64,000 bases of DNA from Toxonevra muliebris (Eukaryota; Arthropoda; Insecta; Diptera; Pallopteridae): contig OY829326.1 of NCBI GenBank assembly GCA_963691655.1, positions 12,574,878 to 12,638,877 of the forward strand. Direction: 5' to 3'. The stretch's first letter is position 1; each line of letters begins with the position of its first letter. The notes under the pieces were generated by a model. It was not told where the DNA came from and ran no database searches. It was given only the letters and a program-made list of their open reading frames with translations. The translations under genes were made by a program, and so were the position numbers. Of this stretch, positions 35,084 to 47,449 are shown piece by piece.

Positions 35084-38000
35084 TATACATAAAAAGTTAA
35101 AAGTTCGATTTTCACTAAAAAAACGATGGTTTTCCTTTTATAAACAATAGAAAATAATTTTGCATAAAAAAAATCCTTCGATTATTATTTTAATATAATC
35201 GGTTTAGTAGTTGTTGCGCAAAAATGTCATTTTGAGAAAAACGCGTTTAAAATTTCAACTTACTTTAATGTTAGAAGAAATTTTTTTTGACAATCAGAAA
35301 GGTTAATCAATTTTCACCGTATCAACTTAAAAATTTGTAGACATATTTTTGAAAACATCTGCATACTTTAAGTAAATGCAAAAAAAGAAGAAAATTTAGT
35401 TTTTGAAAATTACAACTGGAGGTGTCCCCTTAAAATATATTATAACGTTTTAAGGGTTATTAGTCACTTAGATAATGTTAAAATACTAGACATAGAAAAG
35501 AGAGATCGAACAATAAACAAGAAGAAAGGCATGGACGATATTTTAAGTTTTTATAATTTAAAATATTTTCACAGCAAGTGGAATGTTGATGTGATATACA
35601 AAAATTGTATCATGAACTGATCGAATGGGGCCCGTTCAGAAAACATGACACCTAGAATCATTTTCTCACAAACACACACACTCTCTCATGTACTAGACTT
35701 TCAAATAACGAACTGTTATGCAGACTAGCTACAATGGGAAAGAACAACAACATAAGTATATAGAACGGTAGTGGTAGTTTCTTTCAATATCTCTATCTCT
35801 AAGATATTTGGAATCAAATCCGTAATTCTGGGTTATGATTTCAAATATTAAAAGCTTATATAGGATATTGAAAGATTAAGAACTATCACTAAGATCACTG
35901 ATGAGGAATTGTGATGGATTCCCAAACGGCCGTCTGATTTCCTCGTCTCTATATACATTATTGTTGTGATGACTACATTTGTACATTAACCTGCTTATAT
36001 ATAAATTCTAGTAACGAAATTGACATGAACTTAAGTCATGTCTTTGAAAATTAACATCTAGATTTAATTTTCATAGACTCCCAAAAACTATCAAAAATTG
36101 CTATGTTTCTTCTTCTTATTTTTTAAATAAAATGAAGCTAAAAATTAATCGAAAAGTTGGGTAAAGAATGAAATAAAATTTATATTTACATTATTGAAAT
36201 TAAAATTAAAAATTAGTCTAAAATACAATAAAAATATTTTATATAATCCGTGGACGCTGATTTCAATGGTGTCCCTGAATTAATAAGGGTTTTCTCTGTT
36301 ACTAATGGTTTCTGAGATATCTGCAATATGGATTTGGATTTGAAAAACGCATAGCAATGAAATAAATCACCGTTCATGAATTATATAGAAATCATAGAAA
36401 GAAAAAAAGTTGAAATGCATTGATTAAATAGTAATTAATATTTTTTAATATTTTCTTATATTTTCGTTAGGGTTTGACAAAAAAAATGTCAAAAGAATAT
36501 GAATCCATGGGGAATCCAGTCTGCCAGTTTCAGTGTTTAATTTTTATAGAATATGTAAAATATTTTTACATATTTTAAAATTATCTAAATCTAAATCGAA
36601 GCTGTGTCTAAGTCAACTTTAGTCGAAGCTTACTGGAATTACCCATATGTTGTAGGTTAATGTGCGTTATGGTAAAGGCGAAGATTGTTTGTCTGTCTGC
36701 CTGTCTCTTTGCACATCAGATCGCAGGAATGTATTTAGTAAAATATAAAATAAATCGACAAATGCCGTGATTGAAATAATTTGTATCTACTGCACAACTT
36801 CATACAAGATAATGATCGCAGAAAGAAGGTGTTAAAGTTATTAAACGTGATTAAATAATATTATTTCTACTAGTACTTGAGTTGAGATTACTATAATTTT
36901 AAGATGTACGTGTGTAAAGACTCATTTAATCAAATGTCATAAAAATATGATCACATTTTGTTTCTTTTTCAAAAAACATGTGGCGTACGAACCGAAAAGA
37001 GTTTTTGGGGCTAATCCTCTCTCTTCTTCCTACTTCTTTATAAAATTCTTAGCTATTATGATCATTACTCCTCAATTAATAGATTTTATAAAAGAAGAAA
37101 TAGATCTAAATACCCTTTGTATAAACTAACTTTATTTCAGAGATTAAAAAAATATACACGATATAGCCAGTTTAGAGATAAAACGAAAACACTAATCTGT
37201 TTGAAGAATAGAAAAATGTAAATTTTAAATTGATTTGTCTTTCTGATTTTTTCCAAATGAAAATGGAAATTATGGAGCTGGGTACCTATATGAAGCGAGT
37301 TTTTGCTGAGCTTGATGAGTTTTACCTCTAAACCGATATGTTAAAATACCCACATATATATATTTATATATATAGGAATATCCATATTATTAATTCCTAC
37401 TCCTTCATTCGTTGATCAATTTAAAAAAATCACTGTAATCGTCAGATATATCATCCTTAACAGTGTGTAATTATTTTCTACTTCATCTTCATCACAAAGC
37501 TTATGTCGAAAAGTTAAGCACAACAACAAAATGTACACAAGCAAAGTAAAAATAAATGGAGCCACACGGAGACAAAGTTGAAATACAATTTTTCATTATT
37601 TCTCAGGCCAAAAAAAAAAAAAAAGGAAAAGATTAAAAAAACCAAGTAGAAAAACAGAAAAATAAATTATTTAAGCTTAAAAATGTGCGCATGTGCACAG
37701 GAACTCTCTTTCAAAATGCCTAAAATTAGTAACACTTGGAAAGGATACCACAAAAACAAAAAACAACAACATTAAAAAAGTGAAATGAAATGCAATTCAC
37801 GCATGTGTGCATTCAAAATATTTTTTAGTACCTCCTCCTACCAAAGACAAGGCAACAAAAACAAAAAAAAAACTTTTTTCTCATGTTCCATGTAAAAACT
37901 CCACCTGCGCCATATCAGGTGTTTTAATTTTACAACTTAAGTCGCAAAAACCTTAAATGAGGAGAGTATCAATTTCATGCCTTGAAAATAACGCAGAAAA

Positions 38001-39036
38001 AGAAATCTGCAAAAAATACCTTACATGTTTGCATACATATGGGAATAAACGTATGTGGCGCAAAAATAAGGCGGTTACGCCAAATTAACCAAATGCATTT
38101 GTTAGTGTATGTGTGCGCGTAGTCGTAAGAAAACAAAATCACAATAAGCAAAAATATCCTGCCTGCATCGTCGTCGTCATTGTCTGTTCGTCGCATCGTC
38201 GTCACACAACCTCTGACCGCATTTTAGGCGGTGATAATTATCAGTTGGCGTGCAAATATGCGGGTAAATATGCCAAAGTAAAAAGCCATAAATTCTTCTC
38301 TTTAACTTTTTGCACTTTTAATTAAATTTGAGTATTAAAGCTTTAAAATGTTGTTAATTAAATTTTCGTAAATGTTGGCTACTTTTAATCCCAGTAGAGT
38401 AAATCTGCTTAATAATTTCAAACTGTAAAATAATTAATTTTATTTATAAACAATTTAGCTATTGTTATTTTAAACTAAGGCTTTTGAAATCCTAACTCTA
38501 ACAGGAATATACATAGGGAGACTTGTGCGAGAATGGTAAAGTTTCCTAAACACCCTTAGTTTAGCTGCGCCAAATAAATTATTGTGAATGCTGAACTCAA
38601 CCAATCGGATAGGAAAAATGTGTGCAGATTTGACGGATAAAAATTTTTATGAAATCTGAAAATGAGACCAAGAAAAGATCGTAGTTTTATTGTTCGAATT
38701 TACTAATCAAAGTTTCAGACTAGACAGATTTACCAGGTTATTATTATTATTTTTGTTTTTTTTGTTTAAACAAACAGTTGTTTCCCATGTTCGTATGTGT
38801 GTTTAACATGGATTTCTTTTACGATCTGCACAATATTGGGAATGAATTGTGAACATGATGTCATAGAGCTGGCTCAAAAAGTTGCTTCAATAGCTCTTCA
38901 GCTTGGGTGACAGTTATAAGTTTTATCGTTTTTGATAAGGGTTACTAGAAGGCCTGAAGGAAAATCTAGGACAAGTGTGCAAACTTCCCTTGCAATCTGT
39001 CGCGGTTTAAAATTTACCACGCATCTCGCGACATTA
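35084..39036. other. Intergenic region with a dispersed repeat fragment
   Basis: No gene. A block at about 35660-35940 matches DNA at 58285-58500 (inverted) and 58893-58985 (direct). A/T homopolymers occur at 37611-37624. GTCGTC triplets at 38168-38205 give a short plus-strand ORF that I reject. Confidence 0.45.
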
Positions 39037-40276
39037 AAGCGCGGTTCACGCAAAATTGGCACGCAGGAAAGTTGCTGTATCTTTTTAACCAGAACACTCA
39101 GAATAACAAATAATGCATTAAATGATAAGTTTAATATTGTGTTTTAATACTGTAATATTAAAAGATTTAAATTTCTTTGTTGAGCAAAAAGGGGATGTTC
39201 AGCAAAGAGCAAAGAGCGGATGTTCAACCTTTGAACATCCGCTCTGGATACTTTTGCGGCTATTTGGTTCCATTTTAGTAACATTGAATTCACATTTTTG
39301 ACAATACCTGCATTTTTCTTCAATATATGGGCACTACATCTACTTTATTTGTCTGATACCAATCCATGGTTTTCTTAGAGTAGTGGCAACTGGCTAAATC
39401 AGGCCAAAACTTAACTGGCGAATGGTGGTGACGAACAAATAAATGGCAATAGTCGTTTCGAAAGGCACTCTTTGATGTAAATATCAGACGTCATAGAAGA
39501 GAATGTCACAAATGCCCTGAATTTGAGACAGCTGCAAATAGCCTGCCACACCATTGCTTTCTTTGCAAATTTATCTATTTTTATGTACTTGAATTTTGAG
39601 TGTACATTACCACGATTTGTTGATATATAAAATTTTTGACCTGGAAGCTGTTTAAGATCAAATTTTACGTATCATTCGTCATCCACAATAATGCATCCAT
39701 TGAATTTGGTCAAAACATTATTATAAAGAAGACGAGCACGTTTTTTGGCCAGCAAATTCTGTTTGTCTGTTATATTTGGATATTTTATAGCACGATAGCA
39801 CTTTAGCCCAGCTTTTATGCGTATTCGTTTAGCAGTACTTTTGCTGGTATTGAATTTTTTGGCACGATCGCTATCCGATAGTCCGGGATTGCTTTTGATG
39901 GACCTCAAGATCTTTGACTTTAATTTTAGGTTGGTGGTTCCCGTTTTGTTCACAACTTTTTTAGCTCTTTCTTTAGCTAAGAGTTTCTTTATATCGTTTT
40001 ATAGCTCTGCATACCGTTCTTTTGGAGATATTTAACACTTTCGCAATCTTTGAACCAGACCACGACGGATTTTCAATAAATTTGTTAACAATCAATTTTC
40101 TATTTGCAGCTTCCATTGTGCACACAATCACCAACTTGCGACAATTGATATGAAAAATTTATCAACTAACGGTAACGGTATTGTAAACAAATCCCAGTAA
40201 AAAATTTGTTGTTCTTATGACTAGGGGCGACGTGGTGACCACAACAAAGCGTGCTAATTTGGCGTGAACCGCGCTT
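39037..40276 (-). mobile_element. Decayed Tc1/mariner-superfamily element
   Basis: The inverted ends are AAGCGCGGTTCACGC followed by AAATT and GCACGC, 28 bp with two differences. They are flanked by TA at 39035-39036 and 40277-40278. The length is 1240 bp. The minus-strand gene reads SNPGLSDSDRAKKFNTSKST (helix-turn-helix) and GCIIVDDE, then a stop. In the same frame it continues VKFDLKQLPGQKFY, KAMVWQAICS and, after more lesions, FWPDLASCHYSKK with the second catalytic Asp. The region for the third acidic residue is missing. The motif order suggests the DD39-41D branch (rosa-like), but this is not certain. A 33-bp near-perfect hairpin (AGAGCGGATGTTCAA) lies inside at 39213-39245. Confidence 0.8.
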
Positions 40277-42430
40277 TATTTTTAATTTTAATTAAATAGA
40301 ACAATGTAGCAGCCGCATACTGCTTTCTCTACTTGTTCTTCTTTTCTTCTGTTTACTTTTCTCCCTTAAATTGCTGGTAATTTTATACCCGAAACCGATA
40401 TCGAAACCGAATACTCAGATGGACACTGCAAGAATGTGATATGACTCTGTACATCAAAATCAAGATCTCTTAGGATTTCCAAATAAAAACTTAGCTACAG
40501 CTTTAAAAACAAGTAATTTTCTAAATTTTCGTATTGATTTTAAAGTGATGTACCTACGATATTTTCATGTGATGTCTTTGAAGAAATTTTTGCACACATT
40601 TGCGTAATATATACCTTCACTACATTCAATACCCACTTACCTATGCACACATAGACACTCTTTTGTACACACACATAATGTTTACAGAGAGATTTCAAGT
40701 GTAATTTAATTATTTGTGCCCGTAAGATGTTCATATCCTTGAAAATAACTTGCACATATATTTAATACGGAGGGACTGACAAAAATTGGTTAAGTTGGTT
40801 GGAAAAAGAAACAAACAACGATTTTATTTCATATCTTTCATTTTTTATCTTCCCTACATTTCACTAATTTTCCCTAATTTTCCCTAATTTTCATTAATTT
40901 TCCTCAAAATCGTATTTTCAACGAGTGGATGTTCATCTTTTGGGCTCCATACCATGGATTGTTGTTTGGTTTCTGGGACATAGAACACATAGAACTAAGC
41001 GTCATCCCAATTACGATTTTATTAAAGGATCTAAATCCTACTTTTTAAAATTGTGTAAAGAAAAATTTTGAAAAACAATAAATCGGTTTGAAAAACTCTA
41101 TATTTCGCGGTAAGGAAAGTAATTATCCATCATCTGAATCGCCTTTGTTCTCCATTTCAATATCTCCAATTTTTGTATTGTATTTGTCCTTAGAAGAAAT
41201 TTGACGAAGCAATTCCGGCTTTATTACGAGGTATTTATAGAAATCAACGCATGGATATTTCAATAAATTAAATCACAACGTGTTGCGATTATTCTCTCTG
41301 ACTTTTTACATTGCGAATAATAAATTTGAATTTCGAAGCGTTCAAAAATTAAATTTTTTATGTTTTTGTTAGTATAAACGTGTTATTTTGGTAAAAAAAC
41401 AAGATACGGTATGCGGTTTTGGAGTCTAAAAAACAGTATATTGCCGGGATACACCCATGACATTCAAGTTTATCATCAGCTATCATTTCTTGGATCAATT
41501 TTGGATATATCTGTGTTGGCGGTGAGATTTCTACCGACCTTACATTAGTAGTTTTATTATTTATTATGTAATATTATTAAAAATCGTTTATTTTGAATTT
41601 TTTGAAAACTAATAAAATACTACCAACTTAGCGAACTTTTCCTAGCACCCTCATATTCATACATATGTAGGCGTGTGAGTGTATTAGTATTCATTTACCT
41701 TCACTTAAATTTCTTATAGTCGTCGGGGTGGTTGCTGGTAGTAGCTAGTACATGTGCAAATATGATACAAAGGAGCAAGTATGAGATTCTATATGACTCC
41801 CACCTCTTTTTCTTTCTTCCTTCTAGCACACAATACTAAAATAACTTACTTGGTACTTTTTAGTGTCATAAATACGTGTAGCAAAAGATTATGTTACCAG
41901 AATTAATTGCATTAACACAACGGACACAGATGTGCGTGTGTATGTATGAAAATTAGAGGGTGAGCCTAAAGTGTGTAATTATTGCGTTGGTGTGAGTTAA
42001 AAATCAGCACGTGCTAAAGTTGTTACAGTCTCAAGTTTTGTCAGAATATTGCTGACTTTAATTGAAAATTGATAGGATTAAATTTTGTGTATATGTATTT
42101 GTTTTCAAGTAGAAGCCATAATATTTGTTCTTGTAGTTGAATTGTGGTGCATAGAATTTTGATTTTTTAAATTATATTAAATTGAATACAAAAAGATATT
42201 TTGAACACATGTATAAAACGTTTTTGAGGTTGAGGTGGTGAATACCTTAGACTTTATTCTGAATACTTTTTGAATCCTTAATTTGTCAGGTGTGTTTCTG
42301 ACCCGGGAAGTTCTTTCTCCTTTAGATTTGTTTATTGTGCTATTAAGAAAAGGTTTGAAAATTCTTTAATATTTCTACCTTCTCTACCACTTTTAATTGT
42401 ATTGAAATCAACCCTGAATGAATACAAAAA
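40277..42430. other. Intergenic region upstream of the hoepel pair
   Basis: No gene is evident. The stretch just before 42522 is AT-rich and must hold the promoter and leader of the first transporter gene. Repeated TTTTCCCTAA units lie near 40860-40910. Confidence 0.4.
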
Positions 42431-42521
42431 TAATAATAAAATCGACATTTAAAAACACAGCAAGCTAAATACTCGTATTCAAAACAAATAAATTTTGCTT
42501 TAAACTTTATATTGATTTAAA

Positions 42522-44699
42522 ATGTCAGAAATCACTCTCGAAGATTTAAAGGAAAATGAACCTAGTATTCCAACAAAGAAAAAGCAAAATGTAACTTTAA
42601 ACGCACCAGACCGTCAGCCACTACCGTCACCACCGATAAATAAAGTGAAAGCTACATTAACCTATGTCAAAATCTACTCGATATTTGTGATTTGGCTCAT
42701 ATTGACAATATGTTTAATGTTTAAGAAGGTTAATATACAAGATTATAAGCTGGTGGCAATAACCAGCGGCACTAAAAGAGATTACGGCATATCGGAGCAG
42801 AATGTTAATCGGCTGTTTGGCGTAGATATAAGTGGGCCATTTATCAGTGAAGAACAGACTGTCAACGTAAAAGAGGGAAACCATCTTACACTGCAAATGC
42901 AGCGAGTTTATTACGATGACAACAATAAAGAGATTGAACGACAGGACATATCCGAAATATGGAAAGTGCCCATAGTGAAGGGAAAAACCTTCGACTTTGT
43001 CGTACCTGTTACAAGATCCCATGTATTTAAGCTGAAGACAACGAAAGAGCGAACAGCAGCAGCCAAAAGCAGCGAAATAAACTTGCATATGCTTACGGAT
43101 GTTGCAGCTGACGTAACTGTCAGAATTTTAATTGATAAATTTCCTGTGGATAAGGATTTGGGTATTATATATGGCAGTATTGTGCTCATCTTCATGTACG
43201 CTATGGTTGTTTTTGAAATTATAAATCGTACAATTGCTTCAATAATATCCGCAACCTTGGCTTTAGCTGTATTGGGGGTCTTGGGCACACGCCCCTCCTT
43301 GACCACAATAATATCGTGGGTTGACATGGAGACCATAATGTTACTCTTCGGCATGATGATACTGGTTAGCATTCTCTCCGATTCGGGTATTTTTTATTTT
43401 TTTGCTGTATATGCATATGAAATATCGAAGGGACAGATTTGGCCTCTAATTACTAGCCTCTGCTTATTCACAGCAGTTCTATCTGCTTTTTTGGACAATG
43501 TAACCATGCTACTACTTATCTCACCAATTGTAATTAATCTATGTGAAGCCACTTCCCTGGATCCAGGATATGTGCTCATATTTTTGGATATCTATTCGAA
43601 TGTTGGAGCTGCTGCCACACCAATTGGAGACCCTCCGAACATCATTATTACCACAAATACCTTTGTTATTAAAAGTGGCGTTAATTTTGGCAACTTTATG
43701 CTGCACACACTGCCGTGCGTCACTGTGGCGCTGCTTCAGACTCATATACAATTGCGTCTTATGTTTCGCAATGTCAGTGATATACAAATTCGAAAAGATG
43801 GAGAAGATATGGATTATGATTTACGTCGTGAGATTAGTATGTGGGAACGTACATCGGCTCATGTAATTCCTACAACAGAAGATTTACAAATGGTGCGACA
43901 AACGCTTAACGATCAGGTAACACGTCTAAAACGCAGATTAACTTTACTTGACTCTGAAAAGAAACAAGACGCTAAGAAAACAGATCCAAACTATGAAGAA
44001 ATCTTGGATAGATTGAAATCGACCTATGGGATATGCGATAAAATTCTCTTAATAAAATCATTAATAGCCTTCGCTTTCGTAATTTCGCTATTCTTTTTGC
44101 ATTCAGTAAAAGATCTACATCATTTGTCTTTAGGATGGTCTGCTGTAATCGGGGCAATATTATTGCTTATTCTTGTCGATACTAAAGACATCGAATCCAT
44201 ATTGGCTCGCATTGAATGGTCAACTTTAATTTTTTTCGCATCGCTTTTCATACTCATGGAAGCACTCTCACGGATGGGCTTGATTGAACTGCTTGGCAGT
44301 TTTGTAAAGCATATCATTCTCTTAGCTAGTCCGGAGTATCGTTTAATGGCGGCGCTCTTAATTATTCTCTGGGTTACAGCAATATCTTCGGCATTTCTGG
44401 ATAATATTCCCGTAACGACAATGATGCTAAGAATTGTGAATTCTTTGTCACAACACGATGACTTAGATTTACCATTACATCCCATGATTTGGGCATTGGC
44501 GTTAGGTGCTTGTTTCGGTGGCAATGGCACCTTGATCGGCGCTTCCGCTAATGTAGTGAGTGCAGGCATTGCTGAAAAACATGGATATAAATTGTCATTT
44601 ATGAAATTTTTTCGAATTGGATTTCCAATTATGATTGGGAATATCATTATAACAACTATTTACATTTTATTGGCCCATGTGGTATTCAAATGGCATTGA
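42522..44699 (+). CDS. hoe: Hoepel/P-protein (OCA2)-like membrane transporter, copy 1
   Basis: This is a member of the ArsB/NhaD ion-transporter superfamily, related to human OCA2 and to Drosophila hoepel1/2. The family acts in endosomal or melanosome-like membranes, where OCA2 affects anion flux and pH. It is a single exon of 725 aa. TM1 is at about 48-67. A luminal domain of about 140 residues follows (70-212), then two inverted transporter halves. Half one has FLDN (323-326) and GDPPNIIITTN (369-379). Half two has FLDNIPVTTMM (from 625) and GNGTLIGASANVV (from 667). A charged cytoplasmic loop separates the halves. The ATG at 42522 is in good A-rich context and the protein ends VVFKWH. Which hoepel gene is the exact orthologue is not decidable here. 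There are no introns, unlike vertebrate OCA2. The next gene, 414 bp downstream, is its paralogue. Confidence 0.92.
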   Translation: MSEITLEDLKENEPSIPTKKKQNVTLNAPDRQPLPSPPINKVKATLTYVKIYSIFVIWLILTICLMFKKVNIQDYKLVAITSGTKRDYGISEQNVNRLFGVDISGPFISEEQTVNVKEGNHLTLQMQRVYYDDNNKEIERQDISEIWKVPIVKGKTFDFVVPVTRSHVFKLKTTKERTAAAKSSEINLHMLTDVAADVTVRILIDKFPVDKDLGIIYGSIVLIFMYAMVVFEIINRTIASIISATLALAVLGVLGTRPSLTTIISWVDMETIMLLFGMMILVSILSDSGIFYFFAVYAYEISKGQIWPLITSLCLFTAVLSAFLDNVTMLLLISPIVINLCEATSLDPGYVLIFLDIYSNVGAAATPIGDPPNIIITTNTFVIKSGVNFGNFMLHTLPCVTVALLQTHIQLRLMFRNVSDIQIRKDGEDMDYDLRREISMWERTSAHVIPTTEDLQMVRQTLNDQVTRLKRRLTLLDSEKKQDAKKTDPNYEEILDRLKSTYGICDKILLIKSLIAFAFVISLFFLHSVKDLHHLSLGWSAVIGAILLLILVDTKDIESILARIEWSTLIFFASLFILMEALSRMGLIELLGSFVKHIILLASPEYRLMAALLIILWVTAISSAFLDNIPVTTMMLRIVNSLSQHDDLDLPLHPMIWALALGACFGGNGTLIGASANVVSAGIAEKHGYKLSFMKFFRIGFPIMIGNIIITTIYILLAHVVFKWH

Positions 44700-44763
44700 T
44701 AATTTTATATTTCTATAGTATTTCAACAAGAAAATGTCAACTTATATGAGATATTTATACTTG

Positions 44764-44769
44764 AATAAA
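44764..44769 (+). terminator. Polyadenylation signal of transporter copy 1
   Basis: AATAAA lies 65 bp after the stop codon, so the two transporter genes are separate transcription units. Confidence 0.7.
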
Positions 44770-45113
44770 GGCTTTCAGTGTTTGTACTTTCGAAAATGGC
44801 AATCACAAACTTGATTCTTTCACAGATTACATTGCTATTTTAAACTGTGTCACTCAGAAGCGACTACTCAAGGCTCACTTGCAGGATTTTCCCAAATGCA
44901 AGTAAGGTTTACGAAGATGCCTAATAAAAATAAAAAATTGAGGTATACCGGGTTAACATTTCGCACCTTGAAATTAATAGAGTACACTTTGGTTAAATAA
45001 AAAAAATTAAAAATCAAGTAAACTGAATGGAAGTGAAAACTTAAATTTTCAAATGTCTCAAAATTAATTTTGAATAGAAAACGTTGATTTTAATAAAACA
45101 GGAATTATTAAAA

Positions 45114-47348
45114 ATGACCAGTTTAAGGTTTTCACATCTGGAACATAAACGAATTAAAGGTGGCGCTGATAAGGATGACAACGAACTTGATGAGGACGAA
45201 GAAGAACCACCAGTACAGGTCAAGAAACCAAAAGTACAAATTGTAACACCAAGTCATCCAGAAGAACCAAAACCATCAAAAAGTAAAATTCAAGTTATTT
45301 TGCATTACTTTAAGGTCTACATGATTCTTGCAATTTGGGTAATATTAACAATTCTTCTAATGATAAAAGAAGAGGACAAACGTGATGCAAAGCTAATGAC
45401 AATATTACCGGATACAGAAAAAGTGTACGAGTTGTCCGAGATGAAAGTTAATCATATGTTAGGTGTCCATATAACGGGACCATTTGCGAATAGTACAGTT
45501 ACCAATGATGAGGCAACTTTTCTTACATTACAGTTTCAACGAGCTTATTACAGCGATGACAAAACACTTAAAGAAACACGAGACATATCCGAACCATGGA
45601 AAGTACAGTTGATGCCATTAGGGACGAGTACAAATTTCGATTTAGTTAAACCCGTATCGAAAACGAACATATTCAAATTGAAGACAGATACGGGTAACAA
45701 TGATAAAAGCAAGTCTGAGCTACGCTTGAAAATGATATCGAATGTAAAAGCCGCAGTAACTGTGAAAATTTGGATAAACAGTAAACCTATTGATAAGAAT
45801 TTGGGAGTTATCTATGGAAGTTTTATATTACTCTTTTTATACATTATGATTATTTGGGAAATTATAAATCGTACTATTGCTTCAATAATCGCATCTGTTT
45901 TGGCTATAGGGGTTCTGGCTGCGCTAGGTTCACGTCCAACTTTAGCAACGATTGTATCTTGGATTGACATGGAAACGATATTGCTATTGTTCGGCATGAT
46001 GATATTGGTTGGCATTCTCTCCGAATCGGGAATTTTCGATTTTGTTGCTGTATACGCATACAAGATTTCTAAAGGGCGCATATGGTTCCTTATAAACAGT
46101 CTGTGCTTCTTTACTGCATTTCTGTCGGCATTTTTGGATAGTGTCACCATGATGCTACTTATCGCACCAATCATAATTAAACTATGTGAAGCCACATCAC
46201 TCGACCCGGTTTGGATTCTAATGTTTCTGGTATTAAATGCAAACATTGGGGCTGCCTGTACCCCAGTCGGTGATCCGCCAAATATTATTATTACGACAAA
46301 TCAATATATAGTCTCACGTAATGTTAACTTTGGGAATTTCATGTTGCACACTATTCCGTGCATTCTACTTGTATTGATACAAACCTACATTCAATTACGT
46401 CTACGATTCAGGGAGGTAAGGGATCTTCAGTTTAAATCTGATAGAAGAGAAAGCGAAGCAGATGTTCTACGCCTAATTTATATGTGGGAACATGCCGCAG
46501 CTTCCCTGAATGCCTATTCCGCGGATGAGGACTTAGTGCGCAAAACGCTGCAAAAGAAAGCCGATCAACTCAAGCGTAAACTGAAAGAAATAAATGAAGA
46601 AAAAAAAATCATTACAAACTATGAGGAGACGTTAAGCCAATTAAAAGGATCGTATGGCATACGCAGTAAAACACTCTTAATAAAATCCATAATTGCGTTT
46701 AGCTTCGTCATGATATTATTCTTTTTGCATTCTGTCAAAGGTCTGCATCATCTCTCGATGGGTTGGACTGCCGTCATTGGTGCCATCCTATTGCTTATTC
46801 TAGCCGATGTTCGCGATATCGAAGCCATACTGACACGTATTGAATGGTCGACCCTAATATTTTTTGCATCGCTTTTCATACTCATGGAAGCACTTTCGTT
46901 GATGGGCCTCATCGAGATTGTTGGCTATTTTGTCATGAGCATCGTGCTGAGTGTTAGTACGGAATATCGTTTGATGGTCGCTCTAATGATCATTCTGTGG
47001 GTTACTGGTATTGCTTCAGCATTCCTGGATAATATACCCGTGACTACGATGATGGTCAGAATAGTTATATCGCTGGCGGAAAATGAAGAATTAGATTTAC
47101 CAATCCATCCGCTGGTGTGGGCGTTGGCTTTGGGTGCTTGCTTTGGTGGCAACGGTACGCTGATCGGTGCTTCGGCCAATGTTGTAGCCAGTGGTGTTGC
47201 TAACCAGCATGGATATAAAATGACATTTACGCGATTTTTTATGATTGGATTTCCAGTGATGATTGGAAATATTATAGTGACAAGTGTGTATCTTCTAGTA
47301 GCGCATTGCGTTTTTGCATGGCACAATAAGGAAAATGAAAAATACTAA
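45114..47348 (+). CDS. hoe: Hoepel/P-protein (OCA2)-like membrane transporter, copy 2
   Basis: This is the tandem paralogue of the gene just upstream, with the same fold and order of parts. It is a single exon of 744 aa when started at the ATG at 45114; an in-frame TTG 30 bases earlier is not a plausible start. The N-terminal tail is more acidic (DKDDNELDEDEEEPP) than in copy 1. TM1 (YFKVYMILAIWVILTILLMI) and the luminal domain follow. GDPPNIIITTN is conserved in the first half, and FLDNIPVTTMM and GNGTLIGASANVV in the second. The first FLDN motif is FLDS here, a change at a position that is Asn in copy 1 and in the second half of both proteins. Identity to copy 1 is high in the membrane part and low in the N-terminal tail and the cytoplasmic loop. 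That pattern is expected of duplicated, both-functional genes. Confidence 0.92.
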   Translation: MTSLRFSHLEHKRIKGGADKDDNELDEDEEEPPVQVKKPKVQIVTPSHPEEPKPSKSKIQVILHYFKVYMILAIWVILTILLMIKEEDKRDAKLMTILPDTEKVYELSEMKVNHMLGVHITGPFANSTVTNDEATFLTLQFQRAYYSDDKTLKETRDISEPWKVQLMPLGTSTNFDLVKPVSKTNIFKLKTDTGNNDKSKSELRLKMISNVKAAVTVKIWINSKPIDKNLGVIYGSFILLFLYIMIIWEIINRTIASIIASVLAIGVLAALGSRPTLATIVSWIDMETILLLFGMMILVGILSESGIFDFVAVYAYKISKGRIWFLINSLCFFTAFLSAFLDSVTMMLLIAPIIIKLCEATSLDPVWILMFLVLNANIGAACTPVGDPPNIIITTNQYIVSRNVNFGNFMLHTIPCILLVLIQTYIQLRLRFREVRDLQFKSDRRESEADVLRLIYMWEHAAASLNAYSADEDLVRKTLQKKADQLKRKLKEINEEKKIITNYEETLSQLKGSYGIRSKTLLIKSIIAFSFVMILFFLHSVKGLHHLSMGWTAVIGAILLLILADVRDIEAILTRIEWSTLIFFASLFILMEALSLMGLIEIVGYFVMSIVLSVSTEYRLMVALMIILWVTGIASAFLDNIPVTTMMVRIVISLAENEELDLPIHPLVWALALGACFGGNGTLIGASANVVASGVANQHGYKMTFTRFFMIGFPVMIGNIIVTSVYLLVAHCVFAWHNKENEKY

Positions 47349-47423
47349 ATTGTTATTGCTGCCATTTCTTTCCATTTTTCGTTTCATTTGTTTTAAGTTA
47401 ATCTTGAAAATACACCTCCGTAA

Positions 47424-47443
47424 AATAAAAAAAAAAAATAAAT
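47424..47443 (+). terminator. Polyadenylation signals of transporter copy 2
   Basis: Two AATAAA hexamers lie 75-95 bp after the stop codon. Confidence 0.6.
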
Positions 47444-47449
47444 TTTATA

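Noticed and set aside
38113..38325. ORF across GTCGTC triplets
   Set aside because: Low-complexity frame; both strands are open over the same triplets.
45084..45113. Extended N-terminus of transporter copy 2
   Set aside because: It would start at TTG; the ATG at 45114 has good context and the extra ten residues have no counterpart in copy 1.
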